Shown here: piece after piece, positions 1 through 11,191 of the stretch
How the letters are laid out: every line of letters starts with the position of its first letter
Position numbering within the stretch: position 1 is the stretch's first letter
NCBI RefSeq assembly: GCF_010093595.1
Contig: NW_022985446.1
Coordinates: forward strand, 1,287,269-1,351,268
Source of the DNA: Mytilinidion resinicola
Lineage: Eukaryota > Ascomycota > Dothideomycetes > Mytilinidiales > Mytilinidiaceae
Direction of reading: 5' to 3'
DNA length: 64,000 bases
Notes under the pieces: generated by a model
What the model saw: the letters and a program-made list of their open reading frames with translations, nothing else
Database searches by the model: none
Told to the model about the DNA's origin: nothing
Position numbers and translations under genes: made by a program

Positions 1-1035
1 ACCGTACTGGTTGTTCATGGCCTGGAGACCATAGCCGTTGCTTGAGGTAAAGGGAGGTAGCGATTGTTGCTGCGGCATGAGACGAGGCGAGATGTGTGGG
101 CTGTGGCCGGGGCTGATATGCGACTGGTTTTCGGAGAGAGTGAACTGTCCAAACTGCATCACCTCTTGGAACATGGCGGGGTCTTGCTGGGCGGCCAGCA
201 GCGGTGATGGGTTGTCGTTCGGCTCGAAGTCGCTGTTGCCAAGGTACGGCGAGGGCTGTGCGGAGGACGAGACATCAGAGTATGTATCCGACGGTGCCCT
301 CCGGTGGCCGTGGAAGCCCATGCCACCCCACTCCGGGCCCTGAGGTTGTCCGTATGCTGCGCTAGGGTCTAGTGACGCATGCCGGGAGTGGTTCGGCGAG
401 GGGAATGCGCCTTGGTTCATGTTCGGGGAGGCATGCGGGCTGCCGTTCGGGCGGTTCATGTTGGGCTGGAGGAGATGGGGAGGAGTCGGAGAGTGCGCCT
501 GCGTGGTCGCCATCTGGTTCATGAGGTTGGAGGGGTCTACCGAGTGGTCCTGCGGCTTCGCGTCGAGCAGATGCGGATCCAAGGTCCCGAGAAAGGAGGG
601 ATCGATCGACTGCTCTTGATTGATGTTGTTGCCTTGGTAGAACTGGCTGAACTCGTCGTTGTTGCCACCTTGGTTGTTGATATCAAGGAGCTCAGGCGCA
701 AAAAGGCTGCCTTGCGGCCCGAATTGCGGACTGGGCGAGTGCTGGTGGGAGAGGCTGCCCTGAGCCTGAAGGAAAGACTGGTCGGCGGCGCTGTGCTGGG
801 GGAACTGCTGGCTCTGGCTGGCGGCCAGGTACTGCGATGAACTGTCGAAGTTCTGGCCGGAGAGGTTGTTGTTGTTGTAGGGGTTGTTGGCGTATGGGTC
901 AGGCGAGAGCGATTGATCGAGGCCCAATCCAGATACGGTAGTGTGGTAAGGCGCGTGAGGGGACGGGGAGGGCGAGTGTCTTATATTCTGATGCTGGCCT
1001 TGCGAGGGCGACCTGCCCCGCTGGTGGGGATCCAT
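1..1035 (-). CDS. crz1: Calcineurin-responsive transcription factor Crz1/CrzA, N-terminal part (gene runs off the left edge)
   Basis: An open minus-strand frame of 345 codons starts at the ATG at 1035 and leaves the window still open. An in-frame TAA lies a little upstream of this ATG, which fixes the start. The protein begins MDPHQRGRSPSQ and is rich in N, Q, S and P, as the N-terminal regulatory half of CrzA proteins is. Seen further on: HRRAPSDTYSDVSSS, then SPYLGNSDFEPNDNPSP, then HISPGHSPHISPR; I recognise these as hallmark stretches of fungal Crz1. In the family, calcineurin dephosphorylates this region on Ca2+ or alkaline stress, the protein enters the nucleus and binds CDRE sites through C-terminal C2H2 fingers. 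Those fingers would lie beyond the left edge and are not seen. No intron is needed in the visible part. The family call is inference from recalled motifs, not a search. Confidence 0.8.
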   Translation of the reverse strand, partial: MDPHQRGRSPSQGQHQNIRHSPSPSPHAPYHTTVSGLGLDQSLSPDPYANNPYNNNNLSGQNFDSSSQYLAASQSQQFPQHSAADQSFLQAQGSLSHQHSPSPQFGPQGSLFAPELLDINNQGGNNDEFSQFYQGNNINQEQSIDPSFLGTLDPHLLDAKPQDHSVDPSNLMNQMATTQAHSPTPPHLLQPNMNRPNGSPHASPNMNQGAFPSPNHSRHASLDPSAAYGQPQGPEWGGMGFHGHRRAPSDTYSDVSSSAQPSPYLGNSDFEPNDNPSPLLAAQQDPAMFQEVMQFGQFTLSENQSHISPGHSPHISPRLMPQQQSLPPFTSSNGYGLQAMNNQYG

Positions 1036-3075
1036 CGTGCTCGAGTCGTGTTGCTTTTCTTGGAGACAGGACGGGCCGCTTTGACCATGGATCGCCGCTT
1101 AGAGGCGACGCGGAGGCACTGGGCTGGGCAGACGTGAGCGCTGGGCGGGGTCGGGGTGCGGTGAGTGGTGAGCGGACAGTCGAGCCGGGCTGTGAGGCTC
1201 GTGAGGTCACGATAGAGGAGGATCAGGACGGTGGTGGAGGGGCTGTGCTTGCGCCGTCGGCAAGAGGGTTGAGGTAGGGCCGTGCTGGGGCGCTGGCTGG
1301 GCGTGTGCCGCAAATAGACTGCGATGCGCGCGGGGAGGTCGGCACCAACTCCTGCGCTCCAAATCGTGAGAGCTGTTTCAGCGCGTCCGCATGAAACAGA
1401 GGGCCGCTGCGGGCTGCGGCGGTGCGCGGCGAGCTCGAGCAGGCGTCAGGACCGCGCAGGAGAAGGCAGATCTGGCGGCGTGCTGGTGGCCGAAACGTCG
1501 TCTGTCGGAGCAGGAGCGCGACTATCACGGCCGCACAAGAGGTCGCGGGCGGCGTGGATGCGGTGGGAGACGTTGTCGAGGCGTCGGTGTGCTGCGGATG
1601 GGAAGGTGGTGGATGACAATGAGCACAAACTCGTGCGGATGCTCTAGAGACAGGTACAGGCAGGTCTAAGCCTCGCGCGAGGTACAGAGACCTTTAAGCA
1701 GTTCACGCAGCTGTACGGTCGCCGGAAGATTAAGGTATGCGCAAGGCCTTAGCGACCGCCCTCGACTGGGCGTTTAGGCAGGGCATGGGCGGCGAGTGTG
1801 ATGCTCCAGCAGTGCGGCCAAGCACGTAAAGCCGTCAGCGCCAGCACCACGGCATCACGGCGCTGCAAATCAGAGCCGCGCGCCGGCCGACTGTCTCGAA
1901 GAATCTATTTTCACCGCATCAACAGCTCTCCGTGTCGAATCACGACGAGCGGTGGTGCGAATTGAGCAATCCGTCGTCGTCGGACGACGCCAAACGCCTG
2001 CGCCTGCGCCAGAGAGCACTGCCACACCTCAAGGCTGACCCGGGAGACCCTACACTCCACGAGGCAGACTTCCCAGGGCCCGTCTCCACGTCCAGCGCAC
2101 CGCTTCCGCCCTGCGTTCCTGGTTCGCGGGACTGTCACTTCGTCCGTTGCGTCTCCCGAGTCGAGCCACAGTTAATAATAGCACCATGTGCCTGTCTGTG
2201 GCTCCACCGCGATCCTCCCGCCTGCTAGCGGGGAGTTCGTGTGGGATGTATGGACCTGTTAATCTATCTGTAAATGTGCGAGCTTGCAGCGCGCATTTGC
2301 AGACGAAGCCGTCAGAGGTAGCCCGACGGGCTTATAGACTATTCGAAATGCTGAGCTTCCATCCTATTCTGATTCCTCCAAGTGTATTGGCATTCCACCC
2401 AACGGTAGGTAAGTGTACACAGACGAATGAGAAATAATGGTGAGGTAATTGTCCGTCAACCGTTCTGGCCTAAAGAAACGTAGGAAATCCAGCTGGCGCC
2501 GCCTGAGGTAGCCTAGTAAGGTTAGTTAACAGTTGTGCAAAGTAGTTGGTTTCTCTCTCGTCCAGATTCGATAAAGGGCTTCCGACGGGTGAGCGTATAT
2601 AGCCGCCGGGCCCGCCTGTAAGTCTTCCTTTCTGCCGCTGCTGTGAGCTTCCAAACAAATTCTGAGAAATCTGTTAACATCATCCAACGGATTGAGCTTG
2701 GACCATCAAATTCCATGACAGACGCCGCTGTCTGAGATGGCTTAGCGAGTTGACCGAGCGTATAAACTAGTAGAATCTGATCTTGTTCAGATTTCTGAAA
2801 GTGGTTCGAGGTACTTCAGACAGCGACGGCCAAGTGCACAGATCTCTGAAGATTCATTATATTAGTCTAATCCTGCGTCCAGCCCACGGCTTCGACGAGT
2901 GTTGGTTTTGAAATCGAATGTATGCCTGTATCGTATTTGAGTCAGTATCTAGGGGCATTTCATACAGCGGCGTACAATTATACAAGAGCAGCGGATGGTC
3001 AGGTACCTTCGCATTTGTACAAATATGCAATTCTCAGATTTGCCGCTCGTCTGGCCGCCTGACTAACATTTCCAC
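1036..3075. other. Intergenic/leader region between crz1 and palA
   Basis: About 2 kb without a gene I can support. The GC-rich first kilobase (to about 1900) lies upstream of crz1 and probably holds a long 5' leader and promoter; its short ORFs overlap on both strands and show no domain. From about 1900 to 3075 the sequence is mixed, with a TATA-like GCGTATATAG at 2593-2602 whose target is unclear. No tRNA, repeat array or transposon remnant was seen. Confidence 0.5.
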
Positions 3076-5912
3076 TTATCCAAACTTTAAACCCTTTGCC
3101 GCATCCCACCGCCCATCTTGAGGAGGTCCTGCAGTAGGTCGCGATCCTGCTGGCGCAGCCGGTGCTCCTCCAAACCTGATACCAACCTCAGGCGTCCACA
3201 TGCCAGTAGTAGGGCCGACGGCTCTGGTAGGCGTTGGGGCTGCTAACGGCTCTCCAGCGTGAACATTAGCGCCATACTGTGGATTCTGGCTTTCCGCATG
3301 CCGCTGTTGCTGTAACGAGTTCGTTTGGAGGTTCATAGACGACATAGCCGTTGCAATGTCACTAATATGATGTTAGAACCGCGACAATAAGGACTTGATG
3401 CTCACTTACTTCTCGAGTTGTGAAGCCTCCGCCTTCCTCTGGTACGCGAACGTCCGGCAATCGTCCCTGAACCTACTCACGATCTTGGCAAGGTCGTTGT
3501 AGAATTTCCTCCCAACATCGAGATTCGAGATGATCTCCTTGTACTTGAAAAACGAATTCTCCAAGCTCTGCAAAGCCTGTTCTCGCTGCTTCGTCGACTG
3601 ATCGCCCTTCCGAGCTGTCACAAAAGCTGCGTTCGCCTCCTGAATCCGCTTGATGGCGTCTTGTTGCTCTCGCTGCTCGTCCTGAACCATCTCTTTATCC
3701 ACGTTGTACATTTGCAGGCGCTTATCAAACAAGTCCTCAAACTGTACAGCCTCAATGCTCTGCATGGGGTATTCCTGCTCTAAGCGAGTGGTTTCGCGTT
3801 GTAAATCTGGATCTTGAAACTCGTTAGTTTTTGATGGGGTGAATGAGCATGATATACTCACTGATTTCATCCTGCTTTGCTTTCATTTTGAGAGCTTCGA
3901 CCTTCCGTCTCCTCCTACTTTCCAGGCGGCTGAGCTCATTCAGGCAGCCCCTGAGCTTTCCAGCCTCCCGGTCCACGACTGTGTTAATCATAGGTTTTCG
4001 CCCACTAGGAACAAAATTCTCAAGGTCTCGATCCGGGCCGCTTAACAGTTGGATGTTACGCTCGTTTTCTCTTAGCTTCGTCTTGACAATGTTGTCGCTG
4101 TTTACGGCGGCCTTAAAATAGCCATCAATCTCGCCAATCTGAGCATACAGCTTTGGTGCAGCTGCTTCTGCAGTTAGCCGGTTCCAGCGATCAGTCCCGT
4201 ACTTCCGCCGGACAGCGTCGTCTTCCGCAGCCTCCGTCCTCAGAATTTCGCAGCCTTCGTGATATATTGCCTGGTCGCTCTTCTTCAACTTCTTCGTGTC
4301 CTCTACAGAGCAATGGAGGCGATTTAGACCATCATGTTGTCTAATTTCTTCAGCGTGTGCAATGAGGCCTGGAGGAAGCCCTAGCGGCTTTTCAAGGGCT
4401 TGCAACGACCCAGGTAAGTTTAAGCTGTTCAAAACTCTAGAAGGCTCGTTAATTTCCTGCCATGGCAGAATGGTTGGGTAGTGTGAATGGATCTTACTCG
4501 TGAATCTTGTTTGTTAGACCCTCCAATTCGTTGATTATGGTATTATTGATGAGTCGATCTCTCCGCTCCTCGTAGATGCTAGCTGCCAAGTGAACTGAGT
4601 AGGGAACCAACTTGGAAAACAATGGACGACCCAAGGGACGGTTGTCTCCGAGCATAGAATTTGACTCGGAGATTTCCTTTGGCACTTTGGCGGACACCAT
4701 GTTGGCGCGATCCAGGGTTTTTAACTCCGATTTTGGCGGCACAGGAACTAAATACCGCATGCGTTAGTCCTCCATAGGAATGTATTGAATAGGGGCAGAC
4801 GTGTATACTCAAATAGATCATGTCATTGTCCTTTTCAGCCCGCTTCAAATCTTCGGTAACGCGATTCTTCAAGCCGTTCAAATCCGCCAATACGGCCTTG
4901 TTGATGTAGCGTTGTTCTTTCAAAGCCTCATTTACACACAACAGACTGTCCCGTAATCTCGCGACCTCTTCTCCGTACTTCCGCTTTTCTAGGCAATCGC
5001 AAGCAGCTCGATATTGCGCCGCCGCAGCGAAGTGGTGATGCTTGGCCGTCATGTGGTGTATCCACTCGCTACTTATTGCGTCCGATCCGATTCCAAAGTC
5101 CCCTGCTTCCGAATATAGATCCGATACCCTTGCGGCTAGTTTCGAAATAGAAGCATCCTTCAGGCCGTCCTTGACAGCCTTTTGCCAGAAGCATTCCTGA
5201 GCCTGTGCCAACAGTAGCTTTTCAATACTCTCTAGCGTCATTGTGTCCATATCATCGGGTGGTGGGGCCCGCATTTCGGGGATTGTGTCAGTTCGAAGGT
5301 AGGAGAGGACTCCGGCACCTAGGCAGAAATTGTTGGCAGCGGTCCTCAGGCCATCTGACGTGCTTCGATTGGATGCCATGGCGAGCTGAGAGTACAACGC
5401 AGCAAGGTTGTAGATGATGTTTGCCAACTCGAACCGGATATTGTTCTGGGATACTGTCCTTATATCAGCCTTGTCCGAGTAGTTGTGTGAGTGGCATTAC
5501 TTGGGCGATTCGTGTTATATCCTAACGCCGGATACCACGAGAAGTCAACTCCTATCTATACCCACTTCTGTTAGTTGAATTGTACGTGAATAGAGAGCGA
5601 TATCGGGGCATGTCTTACATCTATTGGGAATTTCCCTCCTATATAGACAATTTGGGCAGCGTATGTTTGGAGCTTTGGAATGTTGCTGGGATGGGCATCT
5701 TGCGCGTGTGCTGCTGTAGAGCGTAATTTATCGATCGCCTCCAAATCCTGCGTGAACATATCCGGGTGCTGGTCATATTTGGTCGAGATGTACTGCTTGA
5801 TGGCTTCGGAGAGAGAAACAGTATGGGTCCGTCGAAACGGGAGGAAGAGGATGTTGCTGTAGCCTATTAGTAAAGAGCGCGCAGGATAGTGAAAGCAAAC
5901 ATACGAGGCCAT
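3076..5912 (-). CDS. palA: pH-response regulator PalA/Rim20 (BRO1 domain)
   Basis: Eight exons: 5905-5912, 5619-5856, 5501-5555, 4809-5453, 4498-4747, 3862-4436, 3410-3812 and 3076-3361, joining in frame to 819 aa. The first exon is only 8 nt (ATGGCCTC) and splices to give MASNILFLPFRRTHTVSL, matching the PalA N-terminus. The BRO1 domain fills about residues 5-390 (FSWYPALGYNTNRP, LYSQLAMASNRST, EWIHHMTAKHHHFAAAAQYR). A coiled-coil V domain follows (LPGSLQALEKPLGLPP, KYGTDRWNR, VGRKFYNDLAKIVSRFRDD). The tail carries WTPEVGIRFGG and ends DAAKGLKFG. In the family, PalA binds YPXL/I motifs of PacC and recruits it to ESCRT-III (Vps32) at endosomes for alkaline-pH-triggered proteolysis. Length and motif order are those of a full-length protein. 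It is divergent from atx1, with a 574-bp shared upstream region. Confidence 0.95.
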
Positions 5913-6486
5913 ATTCAACGAGCTCAAGTGTTGCGATGAGAAAATCTCTGGTGTTGTTTACTGCGGGCGTCAAAAAGCGACGCGGGGCTGGCAGTGACGT
6001 TAGTTGGCCTCGAGCCACAGGACAGGGTTGGTGAAAGTGGCGCAATGCTTCCAAGGTTGGTTACGACCTGAGGGCCAAATAGTGAATTCCATACACTTTG
6101 GTAGGAATATCCGGTGCCTCTCCGGATGAATGCTCGATTCGGACACGCCCATGTTGATTGCGATGCCAAACACACGTGAGGCCAACGCGAAACTGCAGTG
6201 AAGCTAGGTCCGGACGCCTTGCGTGCTCAGGCTCACGCATTTTGTCAGCTCCTGCGACAAAGCAGCGGCGGCAATAGTAATCGACGGAACTCAAAGTAGC
6301 ACCGCAACGACCCTGCCCGAAACTGCCTCAAAGCCCCTTGCCCTGACCGCTCACCATCTACTTAAACCTCGACAGTCGCCTCCATCCTCTAGCAAAGACC
6401 CAAGCCAAGAAGTCAGATTCCCAACCCCACCTCGGATACCAACCCTTCTTTCCAAGCCAGCCCAACCTCTCCACCAAACCGCCACT
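5913..6486. promoter_or_regulatory. Shared upstream region of palA and atx1
   Basis: A 574-bp gap between two divergent starts. The stretch just before the atx1 ATG (about 6350-6486) is pyrimidine-rich and low in G on the + strand, typical of fungal leaders. No clear TATA box was seen. Whether the two genes share control elements is not visible from sequence alone. Confidence 0.4.
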
Positions 6487-6821
6487 ATGTCCGCAGAACA
6501 CAACTACAAGTTCGATGTCAAGATGACCTGCGGTGGCTGCTCCGGCGCCGTAACGCGAGTCTTGTCGAAGCTCGATGGTGAGTTGCTGCCAGTCAACCGT
6601 GGCGTAACGCCACCTTCCCATCTGCATCGGCTTTCCAAAGGATACAGTAAGACTGACTGCGTGTGCCAGGTGTCAAATCCTTTGATGTCTCCCTCGAGAA
6701 GCAGACCGCCGAGGTCGTTGCTGAAGAATCCCTCGACTACAATACCGTCCTCGAGAAGATCAAGAAGACCGGCAAGGAAGTTAGGTCTGGGGAGGCGGAT
6801 GGAAAGACGATGGAGGTTTAA
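6487..6821 (+). CDS. atx1: Atx1-type copper metallochaperone
   Basis: Two exons, 6487-6577 and 6670-6821, giving 80 aa. The intron runs GTGAGT to CAG and restores LDGVKSFDVSLEKQTAEV across the junction. The heavy-metal-associated fold is complete: the Cu(I)-binding MTCGGCSG loop is near residues 12-19, and the conserved lysine-rich stretch EKIKKTGKEV is near residues 60-70. In the family, Atx1 carries Cu(I) from plasma-membrane import to the Golgi Ccc2 P-type ATPase, and so feeds multicopper oxidases and iron uptake. Length is normal for the family (70-80 aa). Longer readings that start at 6223 are only an open leader. Confidence 0.93.
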
Positions 6822-8167
6822 GAAGTGGAATAGGGCTTGCGTTATACCAGGAGTTTTGCGGCATTGCGGTGGGATGGATGTCGGCACGTATGTCTATCAG
6901 TTTGAGTAGAAGCATGGCTTTTACTGTGCTTCAATCCATGCCAACATTGAACTCGGTTCTTTTGCTAGCCATGAAAGTTGTTTTACGTCCACATCACGCC
7001 TACGATAGGAAACTCCCTGTGATGAGATATGAGCTCTTTCAGAGCTGTTTGTTGCTAACTACTATGCCTGAAGGTGGAGCTTCTAGTCTGAAACACGTGT
7101 GACTCGATAGACCCAGGAACACATGCTTGTCGCTCTTTGAAGTGCTTCAATCCACTTTCAAGGATCTGGATGGTTCATGCAGGAACCGTCTTGAAGAATG
7201 TAGATTCGTTGGGCCACCTCAGACGGTGCCGGGTGAGGCTGTACAAACTCTCAGGTCTTTACGATTCACTGCGGCACTGATGATAATCAACAAACTTTGC
7301 ACGAGCATTGAAGCAAGTTTCTAGCTTTTCTCGAACTTCAGAGCACAGTGAATTGACAACATACCATAAATAGCCCATAGAAGCATTCCGTCACGGGCAC
7401 CTCAGACCAACCGATATTCGCCGAAACCATTGACTCACCAACCCCATGACCACTCCTAGACCCCCAAAGAGATCCTTATTTCAACCCCCATGAGGGTCGC
7501 GTCCCTGGGCCACGGCAAGCGGCAAATGGCTTATCAGATGGAGTCATCCACGTCAAAGCTGTCTGCAGGGTTTCGCGTTCACTGAGCGCGAATGCCTCTC
7601 AAGCCACTCGACACGCAGAGAATACTGCTGCCTGAAGGCAGCCTCTCCAACGCGCGTACCCCAAGTACTGGCAACTTCGCAACTCTACCTCGAATAGCGA
7701 TTTCAGCATACGCGCGACAGCTTACGAGTGGCTTTCGATGATGTGATGACGGCTTCGACGTGGCTGGTGAGGCTAGTTCGGCATCCCCGGTGCCTGTCAG
7801 GCTCAAACCAGCTCCACGAACCGCTCCGCTGCTACCACTCCTTCGGTTTTTGACTCGTATTCCGACGGAGAAGATAGATCCGCACGCGACGCTGTGGTAG
7901 CCCATTGTGCTTGTCAATCACTGTCCTCATGACGCGTAACTCAAGACGGACGAAAAGGGTAGGTCTGTTCCATGCTTTGCTCGGGCCCGGATGTCGATGG
8001 CCTTCGTGGTCTATATAAGTGATGACACGGTTGGCTCGTATTGAGGATATAGAAATGATACGAACTTCATCCTACCGAAGTCCCCTAATTCCAAGATCAC
8101 ATTCTCAATCAGTCCTTCCTTTGATATATATTTATTGCTAGTTTCCATTGAGTCCTCCGAATGGTCA
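6822..8167. other. Intergenic region atx1 to DJ-1-like gene
   Basis: No supported gene. A 112-codon minus ORF at 7579-7917 has no recognisable motif. A dispersed-repeat segment lies at 7211-7250 (see that entry). A TATA-like TCTATATAAGT lies near 8010-8020, about 150 bp before the next start codon, and may belong to it. Confidence 0.5.
7211..7250 (+). repeat. Dispersed repeat copy, CCACCTCAGAC core
   Basis: GGGCCACCTCAGACGGTG followed by a diverged tail. It shares the core GCCACCTCAGACNGTG with 27290-27330, and more weakly with 9551-9590 and with the ends of the copies at 20740-20851 and 53030-53141. It looks like a decayed interspersed element; its borders are not resolved. Confidence 0.45.
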
Positions 8168-9177
8168 ATGTCTCCTACTCCAGGCACTCCATACACACAT
8201 CTCCCCTCTCAGGCGGATCTCTTCTATCTTTGCACCACTTTCTCTCAATCCGACGATGCGCTGACCTTCGACGTGCCTCCACCATCAAACCCTTCTCTAC
8301 GGCTGGGGGTTCTCCTTCTCGGCAGCGACGACATTCCGGCTTTGGACCTTGCATGTATAGACGTATTATCAACCCTCACGAAGAGACGACTCGAAGCACT
8401 AAGTGCACCGGGCCATATATTGGAGCTAGGAATTGATTTGGACATATGTTTCTTGAGCGAAGATGGTAGTGAAACGTTTACGTTGACCAACGGAATCCAG
8501 GTTACTGCAACAGTGAGTTGATTTAACCAATAACGCTGGCATCGTAGTCTCTCTACATACAAGCATCAATCCTACAGCAACTCTTTAGGAAGCGTTGGAG
8601 GGACAGATGCGCGGGTTGAGTCCAGTCCGGTTCCACAAGACTCGAGGGTGGCAAGGGGGTCTTTGAAACTGCCAGGGCTCCAATTCGAAGGTGTGCGACT
8701 ACGATAGCCTTTCTGAGCCTCCGATCCTATATCACTGCAGAATCTGACCTAGATGGGTAGGAATCTCTAGACACCTGTCAGCAACTTGATATTCTCATGG
8801 TCCCGAGCGTTAGTCCCTACTTCACACCCTCTTCCTCGACAGCCATATCTTTAGACTCTTGCATTTCTGACCCTACGACGACGATCATGACCCTTTCCAC
8901 CGGAATAATACCTCTACTTAACTCTTCCCCCACATTCATACACTCGCGAATCGCCGCCACATCTCCTTCCCGCCTCCTATCTCTCCGCCAGCACTTCCCG
9001 GAAACCCAATGGGAAGAGAGGCGGTGGGCCAACGATGGGCGACTGTGGAGCTGCAGCGGCGGCATGGCGGGGCCGCAAATGGTGGCAGTGTGGATGAGAG
9101 AGTACTTCTGGGATCGAGCAGATGCGGTGGAGTGGGTGTTGCAAGAGACGGGACTGCTAGGCGGAGGAAGAAGATAG
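8168..9177 (+). CDS. DJ-1/PfpI (class I glutamine amidotransferase-like) family protein with Cys-to-Ser at the nucleophile elbow
   Basis: Two exons, 8168-8512 and 8761-9177 (253 aa). The 248-nt intron has a GTGAGT donor and a GGGTAG acceptor, both in phase 0. The ATG at 8168 is the first in this frame; a TTG further up is not a credible start. Exon 1 has the first Rossmann strand and DxxD region (LGVLLLGSDDIPALDLACIDVL). Exon 2 has LDILMVPSVSPY, the elbow region IMTLSTGII, and the C-terminal signature RRWANDGRLWSCSGGMAG. In related fungal DJ-1/PfpI proteins the elbow reads VCTG; here the Cys position is Ser (codon 8896-8898). That suggests loss or change of the thiol activity. The intron is long for this genome, so a further small exon inside it cannot be excluded. 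Function is unknown. Confidence 0.7.
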
Positions 9178-9879
9178 GTGGGTTGAACTGCCAGGTGGTA
9201 TGCGGTAACGAGGTTATGAGCCTTTGTATTTGTATTTGTACTTTGTATTATAGTGTACTATACCCCACTCTGGCACTTGGACGGGCCATGAGGCGTGGAT
9301 GAGGGCTACGGCCCGGATGGGTTTGGAATTAGAAGGGATGGGAAGGGAATGTACTCAGCTGTAAATAACGGCATCACATTACTCCGATACAAGCTTGTGG
9401 AGAGTGTAAATTTCCTCATGCTGAACTGACATATCGTATTGTAGGATACGAAATGGCAATATGTGTACGCCATCTTACCACCGTCAGGGGTGCTTCAACA
9501 CACTTGCAATACTTTGAACAGAAAGAAGTCTGTCATTATAAACGATGTGTAAACTGGCCAGGCGGCCTCAGACAGCGATAGAGGTGTACTGTACTTAGAG
9601 TTAGAATTGGAACCGAACTATTTCTAGCTTCCAATGAGTAAAGAGACCACTCTACGAACGAGAAACTTCCTCATTGATACTGGCCTTCTGCTTATCACGA
9701 GATTGTTATGCAAAGGAAGAATATGAGACAAAGTCGTGACTTGATAATCACAGCCTCGGATACGACTCTCGCACGAGCTATGATGGAAGACTTCTGGGTC
9801 TTCGGTAACGATGTGACGACTCCTGATAGGCTTGTAGAACGTCATGCGGAGGCACAGAGGTGTGGAGGCAAAGACCGTA
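9178..9879. other. Intergenic region before the transposon
   Basis: No supported gene. It contains one dispersed-repeat copy at 9551-9590. Composition is ordinary. The left end of the downstream transposon probably lies at its right border. Confidence 0.45.
9551..9590 (+). repeat. Dispersed repeat copy, paired with 27290-27330
   Basis: AAACTGGCCAGGCGGCCTCA followed by GACAGCGATAGAGGTGTAC aligns without large gaps to the segment at 27290-27330 (AAACTCGCGAGGCCACCTCA then GACAGTGCTAGAGAGGTTTAC). Both copies lie just downstream of the 3' end of a host gene. Confidence 0.5.
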
Positions 9880-9894
9880 CAGCTCAGCTGACCT
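9880..9894 (+). repeat. Candidate left terminal inverted repeat
   Basis: CAGCTCAGCTGACCT matches the reverse complement of 14801-14815 at 13 of 15 bases. The match is short, and a chance match of a low-complexity AGCC/GGCT-rich margin is possible. No flanking duplication was found. Confidence 0.35.
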
Positions 9895-9968
9895 CGGACA
9901 AACGCCAAGCCGACCCGACCCGGTCAAAACGCCTAAGCCACACAAACCTCACCCGACCTGCCCCATCT

Positions 9969-9998
9969 AATTCATTACTAATTCATTGAAAATGTCAT
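9969..9998 (+). repeat. 11-nt-pitch AATNNATT array over the start of the zinc-finger gene
   Basis: Octamers begin at 9969 (AATTCATT), 9980 (AATTCATT) and 9991 (AATGTCAT), exactly 11 nt apart. The third, degenerate unit contains the initiator ATG at 9992. This is the same architecture as in the element's introns but lies in leader sequence. Confidence 0.7.
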
Positions 9999-11183
9999 TC
10001 ACAAACGAAGTAAGTCCTCTATTAGGCGTCAGAAAAGCTGTAGCTAATTGATTAGGACGCGTACAAAGAGTACGCTGCCCTGGAGGAGCGTCCTACCAAT
10101 GTAGAGCCCTGGACCAAGAATGTAAGTTGAGAAGTGAAATAGAATGGATAATGTATTGCTAATGCATTGGTAATACATTAGAAAGACGGCGAGATCGAAA
10201 TTGCTCCTGGAGAACTCTTCTGCCGCTTTAACATGGCTGAGAACGACTTCGATGAGGTTGAGCTCTGCCCGCGCAATGTAAGTTTGAATGATAATTGTTT
10301 CTAATACATTGCTAATCCATTATCAACGCATTAGACACGATACTCCCACAACGGCAACCTGCGCGCTCACGTCAAGATCCACAAGGTGAAGGTGGCTAGG
10401 GTTCGTCCGGGTACCTTGAGCATGATGGAGCTTCGCCAGGTGAATAGTAAGTGGGCTGGATAATGCATTAATAATGTATTGCTAATTTATTATTATTAGA
10501 GTTCTATAAGGATTTGATGGCCCGGTATAACCGCCCTTATAATCCTGAGGCGGAGGATGCGGTCGAGGTTCCTAGTAAGTAACGCCTTTCAACCTATTTA
10601 GAATCTATTGCTAATGCATTGGCCATAGCTACACCGGTCAAGGGCCCTCCTACTCCTGTTCCCAAGACTCGTCGTCCTAGGGTGCCTCTCATCAAGACTG
10701 GGAAGAACAAGGGCAGGGTAAGAAACAATCTAATATATTGCTAATACATTACTAATGCATTAATCAGGTCAATCTTACTCAGGCTCGGCTTCTCTCTGGA
10801 GTTGTTGGAAGGCGCTGCGCTGCTTGTGTTAAAGCCAAGCGAACTGGTAAGTTCTCAGGTTGTGAAGAAGCAGTTCTGTGTTGATTTGAAGAGGCATAAG
10901 GCCCGTATATATAGCCTATGAAAGGGGGGGGGGTACTCCCCTGTTCCCCCTTGTTACGGATATGGAAGGATGTAACGCCACTGACACGCTAGTAGTGGCA
11001 ACCTGAGTTAAGTAGTAAGATATAATGTATTCCTAATGCATTACTAATAGATTATCAGTCTGCCCTGACCCTGGCGACGTCACTACCTGCACGGTCTGGG
11101 AAGCGTTCACCGACAAGTCGTCTTCAGAGGAGGACGAGGAGGACGAGGACGAGGAGGACGAGGAGGAGGAGGGGGAGGATTGA
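9992..11183 (+). CDS. Transposon-encoded zinc-finger-like protein with acidic tail
   Basis: Eight exons: 9992-10009, 10056-10121, 10182-10277, 10335-10446, 10500-10574, 10629-10717, 10768-10846 and 11059-11183. Every junction keeps frame and uses GTAAGT-like donors; the product is 219 aa. Residues about 37-80 contain FCRF, CPRN and a finger-like second half HNGNLRAHVKIHK, resembling an irregular C2H2 finger. A second Cys cluster, CAACVKAKRTG-VCPDPGDVTTC, is near residues 168-190 and is interrupted by the last intron. The C-terminus is a run of Asp/Glu. I do not recognise the family. Its place beside a transposase and its DNA-binding look suggest an accessory or regulatory protein of the element. 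Intron 7 is 212 nt, four times the usual size, and contains a run of ten G (about 10925-10934). Confidence 0.7.
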
Positions 11184-11191
11184 TGGGTAGG

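Noticed and set aside
899..1313. Overlapping minus-strand ORFs at the start of crz1
   Set aside because: They lie in other frames than the Crz1 reading, have Pro/Arg-rich random-like composition and no motif; products of a GC-rich leader.
7579..7917. 112-codon minus ORF
   Set aside because: No recognisable domain, no intron context and no homology I can recall.
10925..10934. Run of ten G as a structural element
   Set aside because: Lies in the 212-nt intron of the zinc-finger gene; a simple homopolymer with no partner. Might be a sequencing weak spot.
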